Source of the DNA: Pseudomonadota bacterium
GTDB lineage: Bacteria > Pseudomonadota > Gammaproteobacteria > Pseudomonadales > Oleiphilaceae
Reading direction: 5' to 3'
Length of the DNA: 64,000 nucleotides
NCBI GenBank assembly: GCA_002747395.1
Contig: PDPE01000026.1
Location: 62,001 to 126,000 of the forward strand
This document shows positions 52,194 through 61,671 of the stretch, piece after piece. Position 1 is the first letter of the stretch, and each line of letters begins with the position of its first letter. Below the pieces are notes generated by a model. It saw nothing but the letters and a program-made list of their open reading frames with translations, searched no databases and was not told the origin of the DNA. The position numbers were made by a program, and so were the translations under genes.

Positions 52194-53726
52194 CTACTGT
52201 GCCATTCTCACAACGAGTTCATAGTCCATTTTAGATAAATAGTCTGCCTCCAGTTCCAGATCGGTCAGCGTCAGCGGGTTTTTCTTCAACCAGTCCCTGT
52301 CAAATGTCAGGGTAAGCGTTTTGTCTTTTACATCCAGGCTGAATTGGTCAACAATCTCGCCACTTCGTCCATGCAGCAGTATCACAGCCAGACGTAATAA
52401 AATACACAGACGAACAAGGGGCTCGGCCTCATCACGAGTCAGGCCGTCAAAAATGTCAGGAGTCAGTCTTCTCCTATGGCCACGAACCAGCAAGGACAGC
52501 GACTTCTGCACCTGTTTGCTGAACCCGGGTAAATCAGAATGTTCAATCAGGTAGGCACCGTGCTTGTGATACTGGGAGTGGGATATGGCCAGGCCAATTT
52601 CATGCAATCGGGCAGCCCAGCGCAGCAAGTCGGTATAGAAGGGCGCGATCAGCCCCCATTGGTTTTTTACCTGAAACAGGCACAGGTTGGCGCTTCGTTC
52701 TACTGCCTGTGAGTGCACCTGATCAACATAATAGCGCTCTGCCAATGCCTGTATGGTGCGCTCACGTACATCTTCATGCCGGATACGTCCCAGCAGGTCA
52801 TACATCACGCCTTCTCTCAATGCTCCCTCGGAGTAATGCATTTCGTCAATAGACAAAACAGAGAAGCAGGCGCAAACGATGGCCAGTCCGCCAACGAAGG
52901 TCGTCTGGCGCTCTTTTTTTACGCCCAGTTTTTCAAGTCCGCGAATATCGCCCAGTTCAATGACCCGCTTGCGCAGTGCAGTGAGCCCCTGCCGGGTGAT
53001 ACTGTTGCTGCAAATACCGTTGTCGATCAGGGTGCGATAAATGGATTTAAATGTGCCAGACGAACCGACTGCCTCTTGCCAGCCAGAACGATTAAACTGC
53101 TCTTTGATATAGAGAATTTCGCGCGCTGCGGCATTGACCGCTTTGTCAAAGGCACTTTCAGTGATCTTTCCTGAAGAAAAAAATGCGCGGGAGTAGGAAA
53201 CACATCCCATATGCAGGCTTTCCAGCTCTTTGGTTTCAAAGCGTTCACCGATAATAAACTCGGTAGAACCGCCACCAATATCAACAACCAGTCTTCGTCC
53301 GGAGTCATCTGCCAATGTGTGTGATACACCCAGATAAACCAGTCGGGCCTCTTCCCTGCCAGCAATCACCTCGATGGGTACTCCCAGAATTTTCCTGGCT
53401 TCAGCCTGAAATTCTTTCGCGTTTTTTGCAGCACGCAGTGTATTGGTGCCAACGACCCTGACACGGGAATCCGGGATAGTCTTGAGTTTTTGTGCAAATC
53501 GTCTCAGGCAGTCCAGTGCCCTGCTCTGAACCTCATCCGTCAGGCGATTGTTTTTGTCCAACCCGGCACCGAGTTGCACTTTTTCGCCCATTTTGGATAT
53601 AACACGCACCTCGCCATGAATAAAGCGCGCAACCACCATATGAAAACTGTTTGAACCCAGGTCGATTGCTGCAATCAAATCGGGCTGGTCTTCAGACAAA
53701 AAAGTTTGATCGGTTTTTGATGTCAC
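52194..53726 (-). CDS. ppx: Exopolyphosphatase (Ppx/GppA)
   Basis: A 510-residue Ppx/GppA phosphatase. It degrades inorganic polyphosphate, and family members also hydrolyse pppGpp. The N-terminal actin-like fold shows AAIDLGSNSFHMVVAR, GTNTLRAAKN, VIAGREEARLVYLG and VVDIGGGSTEF. The C-terminal HD-like helical region (about 310-510) is complete. The apparent start is GTG 53726 with AAGGAGG about 12 bases upstream. It is divergent from trxA, a common gammaproteobacterial arrangement. Confidence 0.94.
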   Translation of the reverse strand: MTSKTDQTFLSEDQPDLIAAIDLGSNSFHMVVARFIHGEVRVISKMGEKVQLGAGLDKNNRLTDEVQSRALDCLRRFAQKLKTIPDSRVRVVGTNTLRAAKNAKEFQAEARKILGVPIEVIAGREEARLVYLGVSHTLADDSGRRLVVDIGGGSTEFIIGERFETKELESLHMGCVSYSRAFFSSGKITESAFDKAVNAAAREILYIKEQFNRSGWQEAVGSSGTFKSIYRTLIDNGICSNSITRQGLTALRKRVIELGDIRGLEKLGVKKERQTTFVGGLAIVCACFSVLSIDEMHYSEGALREGVMYDLLGRIRHEDVRERTIQALAERYYVDQVHSQAVERSANLCLFQVKNQWGLIAPFYTDLLRWAARLHEIGLAISHSQYHKHGAYLIEHSDLPGFSKQVQKSLSLLVRGHRRRLTPDIFDGLTRDEAEPLVRLCILLRLAVILLHGRSGEIVDQFSLDVKDKTLTLTFDRDWLKKNPLTLTDLELEADYLSKMDYELVVRMAQ

Positions 53727-53977
53727 CTGGCTTGAAATCCTCCTTTGCGCACGTATATAGAGTCGTATACCGGGCCTATGATAATCGAATCCCCGGTACT
53801 ATTGAATCCCTGTTACCAGAATATCAGTGTTACCCGCAATTTTGGCAATGCAAGTAAAATTCGGGTGCAAGTCGAAAAATAACCCAATATAATGTTCACC
53901 GATAGTTGCACTGTCTGCATGCGCTGATTTCCCGACAGACGGATCTTTTTCTTCCAATCCCATACCAGGAGCCTGTA

Positions 53978-54304
53978 ATGAGCGATAAAATTACCAATGT
54001 CACTGACGACTCTTTTGAAAGCGAGGTATTAGGCGCTGAATGCCCGGTTCTGGTTGACTACTGGGCGCAATGGTGTGGCCCCTGCAAGATGATTTCCCCG
54101 CTTCTGGAAGAGATTGCGGATGAATACGAAGGCAGGTTGAAGATATGCAAGTTAAACATCGATGAGAATGAGAAAACCTCACCCCGGTTTAACGTTAGAA
54201 GTATTCCTACCTTGATGCTGTTCAAAAATGGCAATGTTGATGCGACGAAAGTAGGTGCCTTGTCGAAAGCTCAACTGACCGAGTTTATTGACAGTAATAT
54301 CTGA
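53978..54304 (+). CDS. trxA: Thioredoxin 1
   Basis: A 108-residue thioredoxin with WCGPCK (Cys33 and Cys36), DYWAQ before it and the cis-Pro site RSIPTLMLF. It reduces cytoplasmic disulfides. AGGAG precedes ATG 53978; the frame is open further up without a site. It is divergent from ppx. The usual next gene, rho, is missing; an 808-bp non-coding, hairpin-rich stretch follows. Confidence 0.96.
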   Translation: MSDKITNVTDDSFESEVLGAECPVLVDYWAQWCGPCKMISPLLEEIADEYEGRLKICKLNIDENEKTSPRFNVRSIPTLMLFKNGNVDATKVGALSKAQLTEFIDSNI

Positions 54305-54392
54305 TATTGTCACGTTCTGCATTCCGCATTGGCGCTTTCTACGGCACTTTCCGGATTGGTGCTCATCCTGGTTGATGCCGGGTGCACGGGGA

Positions 54393-54418
54393 ATGCCCGA
54401 AAAATCGGTTTCGGGCAT
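54393..54418. repeat. Perfect 10-bp hairpin downstream of trxA
   Basis: ATGCCCGAAA-aatcgg-TTTCGGGCAT. The stem is strong but without a T-run. It is possibly a 3'-end stabiliser or part of an intergenic repeat. Confidence 0.6.
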
Positions 54419-54537
54419 TACGCCAATCCTCTTCCTGACAATGCCAATGCTTCTTCAAATGCGATGTCGAGGCTCTGTAAATCGGTAAAGGGAAGGGTGC
54501 GAAAGGTTCTGGAGTAGGATTGGATGGGCTGGAAACG

Positions 54538-54565
54538 AAAAAGCCAACATTCAAGTTGGCTTTTT
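54538..54565. terminator. Bidirectional intrinsic terminator
   Basis: AAAAAGCCAAC-attcaa-GTTGGCTTTTT: an 11-bp perfect stem with A-tract and T-tract, a classic rho-independent terminator in both directions. On the plus strand it would end the trxA transcript 234 bp after the stop, which leaves a long untranslated tail or an unknown small RNA. Confidence 0.85.
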
Positions 54566-54662
54566 CCTGCCGTTGGGCAGTCACTGAGCCGTCTGGGTGG
54601 GCAAGCTGATCAGCAAACAAAACACAAATCAACCACTAAGGCCACTTTAAACAACGGCAACT

Positions 54663-54727
54663 ATCCCTCTGGGGGATGGTAACACTTCAACTATCGCCTG
54701 GGCGACTATTATAATCCCTTATCGGGA
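54663..54727. repeat. Cluster of three short palindromes
   Basis: Within 65 bp: ATCCC...GGGAT (54663-54677), TCGCC-tg-GGCGA (54694-54705) and TCCC-ttatc-GGGA (54715-54727). The first two are each preceded by AACT. They could be a structured RNA segment or remnants of an intergenic repeat. Confidence 0.5.
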
Positions 54728-55112
54728 CAATACTAACTTTTAACTCCATGTACACTCACGAAGCGAAAAACAAAGTTCCCCGTCTATATCTCCTCCTACA
54801 GGTAGAAAGAATTTCATTTGGTACACTTTCAATATTACAAAAGAATCGGAAAATGTCAATCATCGGATTTATAATATTTTGTATTGTAATGTGTCCGGTT
54901 TATCTGAACCGGGGCAGCCCGACTGACAATTTTCCACAACCTGATTTCTTGCCACCCGGCCCGGTTCGGGCCTCCGTGCCAAGGTGTGAGTAGCCCAGGG
55001 TTTTTCCCAGCTATCGCTTTCTCTTGATTTCTTGCACACTTTCCCTGACTTTCAGCCATTGAGCGATAGTCGCCTGTACCAAACAATGGCTTGTAATAAC
55101 AGGGAGGTTTGT

Positions 55113-56177
55113 ATGCACAGTCCATATTCTGCTTTTTCATCTTCTTCAGCCCTGTATTCGGGGCAGTCCTCGCGTTTCGGTGTGGCGCAGGGCGATACGG
55201 GGGCGCATTGGCAGTACGAGGTCAGACCGGGTGATACACTGGCCAAAATTGCCGGAAAATTCGGGGTCACTGTCGAGGCCATTGTTCAGGCAAATCCGGA
55301 TATTGTGAACCCGGAGTTGATCTACGTGGGGGATACGCTTTCTATCCCCGGCCAAACAAGGTACACCGTAGAATGGGGTGATACCTTGAGCCGTGTGGCA
55401 GCTGAGTTCGGGCTGACCGTCAATGATATCGTTCGTGCCAATAACCTGGCCAGCCCGGACAGGATACAGATTGGCCAGGAGCTGGTTTTGCCCGCCACCA
55501 CTGATATCACCAGGACCCGACATGCGGTACCGGCACCTGATGCTCACGGCCCGGATCATGCGAGCAAGTTCGATACTTTTGCAGACATCATCCATCAATA
55601 TGGCAACGAAGCCGCTGCAGTTGATCTCGCATCGGGCAAAAAGGTGGTGGTTTCGGTAAGGCATGACACTTCTGTTCACGTTAACGATGGCAAGGGCGAA
55701 TACGATGACCGGATTGTCGTTATCTGGCAGGACGAGTCCGGTGCGAAACATGTCAGAGAGTTTGCGGGGAATACTGATCCATCAGGCCGTTATGAGGATG
55801 GAGGCAGGTACCAGGTGAAAGAAATTGAAGGGGTGGACGTAAATAACGATGGCAGAAATGATTTGGGGAGACTGGCCGAAGGCACCTACCGTTTCGAAAA
55901 AGGCAGAGTGCTGGATCGTTTTACCGGCTATCGTGCTACCCATGATCAGGTGGTAGAACGGGACTCGAACCATGATGGCTGGTTTAACAGCCTGGATACA
56001 CAGGCTTCCGGGCAAACCAACGCGGGTATGCATATCCACCCGGGCGGTAATACCATCACCGGGTCCGCAGGTTGCCTGACAATGAAGCCGGATGTATTTA
56101 ATGAGTTTATGGAGTTGATGGGGGAACAGCCCGGGCTTAACAATGTACTGGTTGGCTCTGACAGGCTTGCCGCCTGA
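55113..56177 (+). CDS. Double-LysM protein with EF-hand-like loops and a YkuD-like C-terminus
   Basis: A 354-residue protein without an N-terminal signal peptide (starts MHSPYSAFSSSSALYSG). Two LysM peptidoglycan-binding repeats follow: YEVRPGDTLAKIAGKFGVT (about 32-75) and YTVEWGDTLSRVAAEFGLT (about 80-125). Later come two calcium-loop-like stretches, DVNNDGRNDLGRL and DSNHDGWFNSLD. The end has HIHPGGNTITGSAGC (about 307-321), resembling the His...Cys site of L,D-transpeptidase/YkuD-like enzymes. A role on peptidoglycan is likely; transpeptidase or hydrolase cannot be told. Export would need a non-Sec route or cell lysis. GGGAGG precedes ATG 55113. No phage or secretion genes are next to it. 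Confidence 0.75.
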   Translation: MHSPYSAFSSSSALYSGQSSRFGVAQGDTGAHWQYEVRPGDTLAKIAGKFGVTVEAIVQANPDIVNPELIYVGDTLSIPGQTRYTVEWGDTLSRVAAEFGLTVNDIVRANNLASPDRIQIGQELVLPATTDITRTRHAVPAPDAHGPDHASKFDTFADIIHQYGNEAAAVDLASGKKVVVSVRHDTSVHVNDGKGEYDDRIVVIWQDESGAKHVREFAGNTDPSGRYEDGGRYQVKEIEGVDVNNDGRNDLGRLAEGTYRFEKGRVLDRFTGYRATHDQVVERDSNHDGWFNSLDTQASGQTNAGMHIHPGGNTITGSAGCLTMKPDVFNEFMELMGEQPGLNNVLVGSDRLAA

Positions 56178-56276
56178 AACAGCGGTTTTTCAATCCGGCG
56201 GGAAGTGATTCCCGGCGGCTATGCTGGTAGAATCATTTCCTGAAATTCAGCCATCGAAAACAGGGAGTCCCCGGTA

Positions 56277-57623
56277 ATGGATATAAGTGCCTTTAAAGCT
56301 TACGACATCAGAGGCCGTGTGCCCGAACAACTTGACGCGGATATGGCAGAGCGTATCGGGCGTGCCTATGTGGCGGTTACCGGGGCGAAAAAAGTCGTGG
56401 TCGGTTATGATATTCGTTTGTCCAGCCCCGAACTGGCGCAAGCACTGACCAATGGGTTGCTTGCTGCGGGAGCAGATGTCTATGATATCGGGCTGGGTGG
56501 CACCGAGCAGGTCTACTTTGCCACCTTTCACTATGAAATGGATGGTGGAATCATGGTCACCGCCAGTCATAACCCTGAAGACTACAACGGTATGAAGCTG
56601 GTTGGCAAAGGCTCTCGCCCGGTCAGCAATGACAATGGCCTGCTTGAAATCAGGGCGCTGGTGCCGGGAGAGTTTTCGGACGCTCCGGAACAGGGCAGGC
56701 TGCATACACTGGATGCTATGTCGGCTTACATTGAGCATTTGCTGGGCTATGTAGATACCAGGGAGTTGACCCCGCTGAAAATTGTTGTCAATGCAGGCAA
56801 CGGGGGTGCCGGTCTGGTGGTGGATGAGTTGGAGCCGCATTTACCTTTCGAGTTTATCAAGGTACACCACCAGCCTGATGGCCACTTTCCGCACGGCGTG
56901 CCCAACCCGCTGTTGCCTGATAACAGGGAAAGCACACGACAGGCGGTGATTGATCACAAGGCAGCTATGGGAATTGCCTGGGACGGGGATTTTGATCGCT
57001 GCTTTTTCTTCGATGAAACCGGTCGCTTTATCGAGGGGTACTATATTGTCGGCTTGCTGGCCGAGCTGTTTCTTGCCAGGAAGCCGGGCGCAAAAATCAT
57101 TCACGATCCCCGGTTGACCTGGAACACCATTGATATGGTTACAGCACTGAATGGTGAGCCTGTTCAAAGTAAAACCGGTCATGCCTTTATCAAACAAAAG
57201 ATGCGCGAGGTCGATGCCATCTACGGCGGGGAAATGAGTGCACATCATTATTTCAGAGACTTTGCCTACTGTGATTCAGGGATGATCCCCTGGCTGATGG
57301 TGGCCAATCTGGTGTGTCGTTCAGGTCAGTCGCTTTCACAGCTGATTGATGAGCGTATGAAACGTTATCCGGCGAGTGGTGAGATCAACCGGCGGTTGAC
57401 CGACGCGAAAAAAGTGCTGGACACGATCGAAGCCGAGTACAGTGAAGGTGCGAAAGCCATTACGCATGTGGACGGGTTAAGCATTGAATACGCTGACTGG
57501 CGCTTCAACCTGCGTATGTCGAATACAGAGCCTTTGGTTCGTCTGAACGTGGAATCATGCGGGGATGAAGCATTGATGCGCGAAAAAACAGAGGCTCTGC
57601 TGGCCAGAATTGACCAGATATAG
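56277..57623 (+). CDS. manB: Phosphomannomutase / phosphoglucomutase (CpsG/ManB type)
   Basis: A 448-residue phosphohexomutase. The phosphoserine loop is [13 protein letters not shown] (Ser97), the metal loop [11 protein letters not shown], the sugar loop [10 protein letters not shown], and the phosphate loop [13 protein letters not shown]. It makes mannose 1-phosphate for GDP-mannose and surface polysaccharide; some relatives also use glucose. It is distinct from the PGM1-like enzyme at 29.9 kb. AGGGAG precedes ATG 56277. The methyltransferase follows after 18 bp, suggesting an operon for surface sugar synthesis. Confidence 0.93.
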   Translation: MDISAFKAYDIRGRVPEQLDADMAERIGRAYVAVTGAKKVVVGYDIRLSSPELAQALTNGLLAAGADVYDIGLGGTEQVYFATFHYEMDGGIMVTASHNPEDYNGMKLVGKGSRPVSNDNGLLEIRALVPGEFSDAPEQGRLHTLDAMSAYIEHLLGYVDTRELTPLKIVVNAGNGGAGLVVDELEPHLPFEFIKVHHQPDGHFPHGVPNPLLPDNRESTRQAVIDHKAAMGIAWDGDFDRCFFFDETGRFIEGYYIVGLLAELFLARKPGAKIIHDPRLTWNTIDMVTALNGEPVQSKTGHAFIKQKMREVDAIYGGEMSAHHYFRDFAYCDSGMIPWLMVANLVCRSGQSLSQLIDERMKRYPASGEINRRLTDAKKVLDTIEAEYSEGAKAITHVDGLSIEYADWRFNLRMSNTEPLVRLNVESCGDEALMREKTEALLARIDQI

Positions 57624-57641
57624 CACAGAAAAGGAAAGACA

Positions 57642-58268
57642 GTGCGAGACAGGTTTGAAGAAATATATAAAACCAACGAATGGGGGCATGGCTCGGGCGA
57701 GGGTTCCCTTCCCGTGCATACCAGGGGCTATGTCAGATTCATTGAGAAATTTCTGAACACTTACAATATCCGGTCTGTGCTAGACCTCGGGTGCGGGGAC
57801 TGGCAGTTTTCCAGGTTTATTGATTGGAAATCTGTATCATACACAGGGTATGACGTTGTCGAGCCTGTTATTTCATTTAACCGGGAGTATTTCGCTAACG
57901 AAAAAACCAGGTTCGTTCATTACTCCGGAAACCCGAAAGAGTTGCCCCCGGCAGATTTGCTGATAGCGAAAGATGTTATGCAGCACTGGTCAAACGAAAC
58001 CATAGAGGCTTTCCTGCCGGTGTTAGGCCAATACAAATTTGCCTTGTTAACGAACTGCGTTAATCCCGGTGGTGTGACCGAAAACAGGAATATCCGAGAC
58101 GGAGAATTTCGTCCCCTCGAATTACGCAGGCCTCCGTTTTTACTATCAGCAGAGGAAGTTTACTCCTTTACCAACAAACAGACATGGGTAGAAAAATATA
58201 TCAGACGCCAGCCTGTACGCTGGCTTAAAAGAACGCTTCTTGTCAGGCAGCCAATGAGTATGGATTGA
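57642..58268 (+). CDS. SAM-dependent methyltransferase
   Basis: A 208-residue class I methyltransferase. The SAM-binding motif I is VLDLGCGDWQFSRF (about 46-59), motif II YTGYDVVEP, and a later DLLIAKDVMQHWSN. The substrate is not evident; the context between phosphomannomutase and an acyltransferase-3 protein suggests a sugar or polysaccharide precursor. The start is GTG 57642 with AGGAAAG. No signal peptide. Confidence 0.82.
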   Translation: MRDRFEEIYKTNEWGHGSGEGSLPVHTRGYVRFIEKFLNTYNIRSVLDLGCGDWQFSRFIDWKSVSYTGYDVVEPVISFNREYFANEKTRFVHYSGNPKELPPADLLIAKDVMQHWSNETIEAFLPVLGQYKFALLTNCVNPGGVTENRNIRDGEFRPLELRRPPFLLSAEEVYSFTNKQTWVEKYIRRQPVRWLKRTLLVRQPMSMD

Positions 58269-58299
58269 AGTTGAACCACTGTTTTTTTGGTAACGCACT

Positions 58300-59382
58300 A
58301 TGAAGTCGAGCAATTTATCCTATGAGCCAAAACTCGATCATCTGAGATTTCTGGCCGCATTGATTGTCTTTTTTTTCCATGTCTATCACTACTACTACCT
58401 CGACTGGAAGCCCCACCCTGACAATGCCTGGCTAGGCCTTTTCGTCGAGGGGCATACCGGTGTCAGCCTGTTTTTTGTGTTGTCGGGTTTTATCTTTATG
58501 CTGATCGCTCTGAACACGGAGCATATCAATTACCGGCAATTCATACGAAACCGGTTTTTGCGTATTGCTCCACTGTTCCTGGTGATATTTTTTGTGGCTA
58601 TCTCGGTCGGCAGGGATGATTTCAAAGGGTATTATATTTTTTATACCCTGTTTTCAAACATTGGTGAGGCCCCCACCTCGGGGAGCTTTATTACCGGAGC
58701 TGCCTGGACCATTTCCGTCGAGTTTACCTTTTACCTTATCTTCCCGTTTCTTGCCCGATTTTTTAAAGAGCAGGGTCTGGTGTATATGTTGAAGCTGCTC
58801 GCCATTTTCCTTCTGATCAAGGTGGCAAGCTATATGGTGACGGAAAGATCGACCCATATGCTCTACAGCACACTGGTGGGCAGGCTGGATCAGTTCCTGA
58901 TTGGTATGGTATCGGCCTGGCTGTTTTTCTATTATCGGGACAGGTTATCCAGGTTTGGCAATCTTCTGTTTATGGTTTCGATTTTACTGGTTTACGCCAA
59001 CAGTTTTATTCTGGCAAAGTATTTCAGTTTTTTTCTGGAACAGCCCAAACAGGATTTCTGGATTACCTGGTCCATGCAGGAGGCCCTGGGTTGGGGGTTG
59101 TTTGTTCTGGGTTACAGTCTCTCGACAGTGAAAGTGCCTGACTTGCTTTCGCGCTTTATGGCAGGCATGGGAGAGGTGAGCTACTCATTTTATTTGCTGC
59201 ACGGGATGGTGATTTATATCGTCTACGAAACATGGGGTGTCGTGGAATTTGTCAGCCACCCGCAAATCAACGCCGTAATTATCGCCTCCATATTGTTTGT
59301 TCTGGTGGCTGTCGTGGCGAGAATCAGTTATTCAACGATTGAATTGCCGTTCCTGCAAATGAGGAAAAAGTACGTCGATTGA
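58300..59382 (+). CDS. Membrane acyltransferase (acyltransferase 3, OafA/NodX type)
   Basis: A 360-residue integral membrane protein with about ten hydrophobic helices. The family N-terminal motif YEPKLDHLRFLAALIVFFFH contains the conserved R/H residues, and RNRFLRIAPLF and WTISVEFTFYLIFP are family marks. These proteins add O-acetyl or other acyl groups to sugars of LPS, exopolysaccharide or lipids at the inner membrane. It is downstream of the phosphomannomutase and methyltransferase, on the same strand, which suggests surface glycan decoration. Confidence 0.9.
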   Translation: MKSSNLSYEPKLDHLRFLAALIVFFFHVYHYYYLDWKPHPDNAWLGLFVEGHTGVSLFFVLSGFIFMLIALNTEHINYRQFIRNRFLRIAPLFLVIFFVAISVGRDDFKGYYIFYTLFSNIGEAPTSGSFITGAAWTISVEFTFYLIFPFLARFFKEQGLVYMLKLLAIFLLIKVASYMVTERSTHMLYSTLVGRLDQFLIGMVSAWLFFYYRDRLSRFGNLLFMVSILLVYANSFILAKYFSFFLEQPKQDFWITWSMQEALGWGLFVLGYSLSTVKVPDLLSRFMAGMGEVSYSFYLLHGMVIYIVYETWGVVEFVSHPQINAVIIASILFVLVAVVARISYSTIELPFLQMRKKYVD

Positions 59383-59422
59383 GCCTGCAAAAGGTTGGGT
59401 GAACCGGGTTGGCCTGCCGCGA

Positions 59423-59857
59423 CTAATCGGGCTTGATCACCATAACGGAAACCCTTGCCTGAGCCACAACCCTGCTGGTACAGGAACCGATCAGGGCTTT
59501 TTCCACTCGTTTGTAGTTATGGCTTGGCATGATAATCAGGTCTGCCCTGAACTTTTTCGCTGCTTTCAATATGCCTTTGTGCGGTTTGCCTTGCCTGACC
59601 TCGAAAGTGACGGGTATTTCCCCGGGTACGTTCTGATGCACGTATTCTTCAAGTTTAACCCTGACCGCAGCCATTGCTTTGATCATGGTATCCTCGGGGA
59701 AGAAGTTGCCCACCAGAGACATACCAAATCCTGGAATCACGGTAATGATATGCAAGGCAGCCTGGTGTATATTTGCCTGTTGAATGGCGACCCGCATGGA
59801 CTTTTCGGCGAAAGCCTGATTTTCCAGATCGATTGGAACAAGGATTTTTTTAAACAT
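59423..59857 (-). CDS. Universal stress protein (UspA family)
   Basis: A 144-residue Usp domain with an ATP-binding-type start, FKKILVPIDLEN, and a glycine loop replaced by IGSCTSRVVAQARVSVMVIKP near the end (the usual G2xG9xG(S/T) is altered to MPSHNYKR...GSCTSR). A role in stress survival is known for the family. Start at Met 59857 with GAGG 6 bases upstream; the frame is open further to 59950. It lies downstream of argH on the same strand, with a 111-bp gap. Confidence 0.85.
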   Translation of the reverse strand: MFKKILVPIDLENQAFAEKSMRVAIQQANIHQAALHIITVIPGFGMSLVGNFFPEDTMIKAMAAVRVKLEEYVHQNVPGEIPVTFEVRQGKPHKGILKAAKKFRADLIIMPSHNYKRVEKALIGSCTSRVVAQARVSVMVIKPD

Positions 59858-59968
59858 AAGCAGCCTCATTGGGAAGCAGTGGGTAACAAGCATAGCGCAT
59901 AAGGTAAAAGCCTGTCGAAAGAGTTTGCAGGTCGACGAGTGGCAGGTCAACCGGATTGATGTGTCAGG

Positions 59969-61414
59969 TCATTCATTGTCAAGCCTTTCTCTTGCCCTTT
60001 GTACCGCCGCCCGCACCTGTGCCGGTGCTGTACCGCCCATGTGGTTTCTGGCCTGCACCGAGCCTTCCAGGGTGAGCACATCAAATACGTCAGATTTGAT
60101 AACAGCTGAAAATACCTGCAACTCTTCAAGGCTCATTTCAGACAGGTCCTTGTTGTGCCTGACTCCATAACCGACGGCGCTGCCAACAATTTCATGGGCA
60201 TCCCGGAACGGAACGCCCCTGACCACCAGATAGTCAGCCAGGTCAGTTGCGGTGGAGAATCCTCTTCGCGCGGCTTCCAGCATGTTTTCCTTTTTTACTT
60301 CAATTGCCGGGATCATGTCTGCATAGGCTTTCAGGCAGCCTTTCAGTGTGTCAATGACATCGAAAAGCGGCTCCTTGTCTTCCTGGTTGTCCTTGTTGTA
60401 GGCCAATGGCTGGGCTTTCATCAGGGTGAGCAGGGAAATCAGGTGGCCATTGACCCGGCCGGTCTTGCCCCGAACCAGTTCAGGGACATCCGGATTTTTC
60501 TTTTGTGGCATGATGGATGAGCCGGTGCAGAAACGATCAGGCAGGTCGATAAAGTCAAACTGGGCAGAGGTCCAAAGAATGAGTTCTTCAGAACAGCGGG
60601 AAAGGTGAGTCATCAGCAGGCTGGCGAAAGCGCAGAATTCGATGGCAAAATCCCGGTCGCTGACGGAGTCGAGAGAATTTTCTGTTGGCGCATCAAAGCC
60701 CAGCAATTCGCAGGTGATCATTCTGTCAATCGGGTAAGTGGTTCCCGCCAGGGCGGCGGAACCCAATGGCATGATGTTGACCCGTTTTCTGCAGTCCTGA
60801 AGCCGGGCGGCATCGCGTGCCAGCATTTCGTGCCAGGCCAGCATGTGGTGGCCGAAAGTAACCGGCTGGGCGGTTTGCAGATGAGTGAAGCCGGGCATGA
60901 TGGTGTCCGCCTCCCGCTCTGCCAGGTCGATAAGTCCGGTTCGCAGGCGTTTGATTTCATCGGCAATCACATCAATTTCGTCGCGCAGGTAGAGACGGAT
61001 ATCGGTGGCGATCTGGTCGTTTCTTGAACGCCCCGTGTGCAGCTTTTTGCCGGTAATGCCGATTTTATCGGTCAGACGCGCTTCGATATTCATATGAACA
61101 TCTTCCAGCCTGACAGACCACTCCACGGCTCCGCGTTCAATTTCTGCCCGGATTTCCTGCAGACCCTGGATGATCTGGTCACGTTCCCGGTCGCTTAGTA
61201 CCCCGACCCTGGCCAGCATGGTCGCATGTGCGATGGAGCCGGTGATGTCGTGGAAATAGAGTCGGCTGTCAAAATCAATCGAAGCAGTAAACCGCTCGAC
61301 AAAGGCATCTGTCGGCTCGGTAAATCTGCCACCCCAGGGTTTTTCCTTGCCGGCACCCGCCACATTATCTTGTGCTGCATTTTGTGCGATATTGGAAGTC
61401 TTGTCTTGATTCAT
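59969..61414 (-). CDS. argH: Argininosuccinate lyase
   Basis: A 481-residue ArgH that splits argininosuccinate into arginine and fumarate, the last step of arginine synthesis. The fumarase/aspartase signature [11 protein letters not shown] is at 298-308; HTGRSRNDQ (126-134), [12 protein letters not shown] (173-184) and the substrate His within THLQ are also present. It is preceded by an extra N-terminal stretch of about 25 residues before KPWGGRF. ATG 61414 with GGAATAGG. It is divergent from the algZ-like gene. Confidence 0.97.
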   Translation of the reverse strand: MNQDKTSNIAQNAAQDNVAGAGKEKPWGGRFTEPTDAFVERFTASIDFDSRLYFHDITGSIAHATMLARVGVLSDRERDQIIQGLQEIRAEIERGAVEWSVRLEDVHMNIEARLTDKIGITGKKLHTGRSRNDQIATDIRLYLRDEIDVIADEIKRLRTGLIDLAEREADTIMPGFTHLQTAQPVTFGHHMLAWHEMLARDAARLQDCRKRVNIMPLGSAALAGTTYPIDRMITCELLGFDAPTENSLDSVSDRDFAIEFCAFASLLMTHLSRCSEELILWTSAQFDFIDLPDRFCTGSSIMPQKKNPDVPELVRGKTGRVNGHLISLLTLMKAQPLAYNKDNQEDKEPLFDVIDTLKGCLKAYADMIPAIEVKKENMLEAARRGFSTATDLADYLVVRGVPFRDAHEIVGSAVGYGVRHNKDLSEMSLEELQVFSAVIKSDVFDVLTLEGSVQARNHMGGTAPAQVRAAVQRARERLDNE

Positions 61415-61461
61415 GCCTATTCCGGTTTTTGTCCTGCTTGATGGGAGTGATTGCCAGACCT

Positions 61462-61481
61462 TGACTCAATTCACAGAGTCA
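61462..61481. promoter_or_regulatory. Palindrome in the argH/algZ-like divergent gap
   Basis: TGACTC-aattcaca-GAGTCA is a perfect 6-bp inverted repeat 48 bp upstream of the argH start. It could be an operator or a chance palindrome. The binding protein, if any, is unknown. Confidence 0.35.
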
Positions 61482-61671
61482 CCCGGCATCAACTTGCAAA
61501 TTGTCGGATGCTTGCGTAGGTTTGGATTAGTACAGGTTCAGATTCATCGTCTGGTGCCAAAACTGTCGGGCATTATAACACGTTGGGCCTGTTTGTGATG
61601 TTTGAAGGTGTTTTTGGTTTTGCGTCTGCACAAGGGGAGGCAATATAAATGGCCGATTTATTGCGATCTGT

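Larger units (their letters stand above)
54305..55112. other. 808-bp gap after trxA, rich in hairpins
   Basis: No convincing gene. An 81-codon frame at 54748-54993 lacks a ribosome site and a recognisable domain. The gap holds a 10-bp stem at 54393-54418, an intrinsic terminator at 54538-54565, and three short palindromes at 54663-54727. The part from 54740 to 55080 is AT-rich then GC-rich and shows nothing I can name. rho, expected here from related genomes, is absent. Confidence 0.5.

Noticed and set aside
54748..54993. 81-codon plus-strand frame in the gap after trxA
   Set aside because: No ribosome site and no family similarity I can see; one hydrophobic stretch alone is weak support.
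55113..56177. Prophage lysis module
   Set aside because: No holin, integrase, capsid or tail genes are nearby; flanking genes are metabolic.
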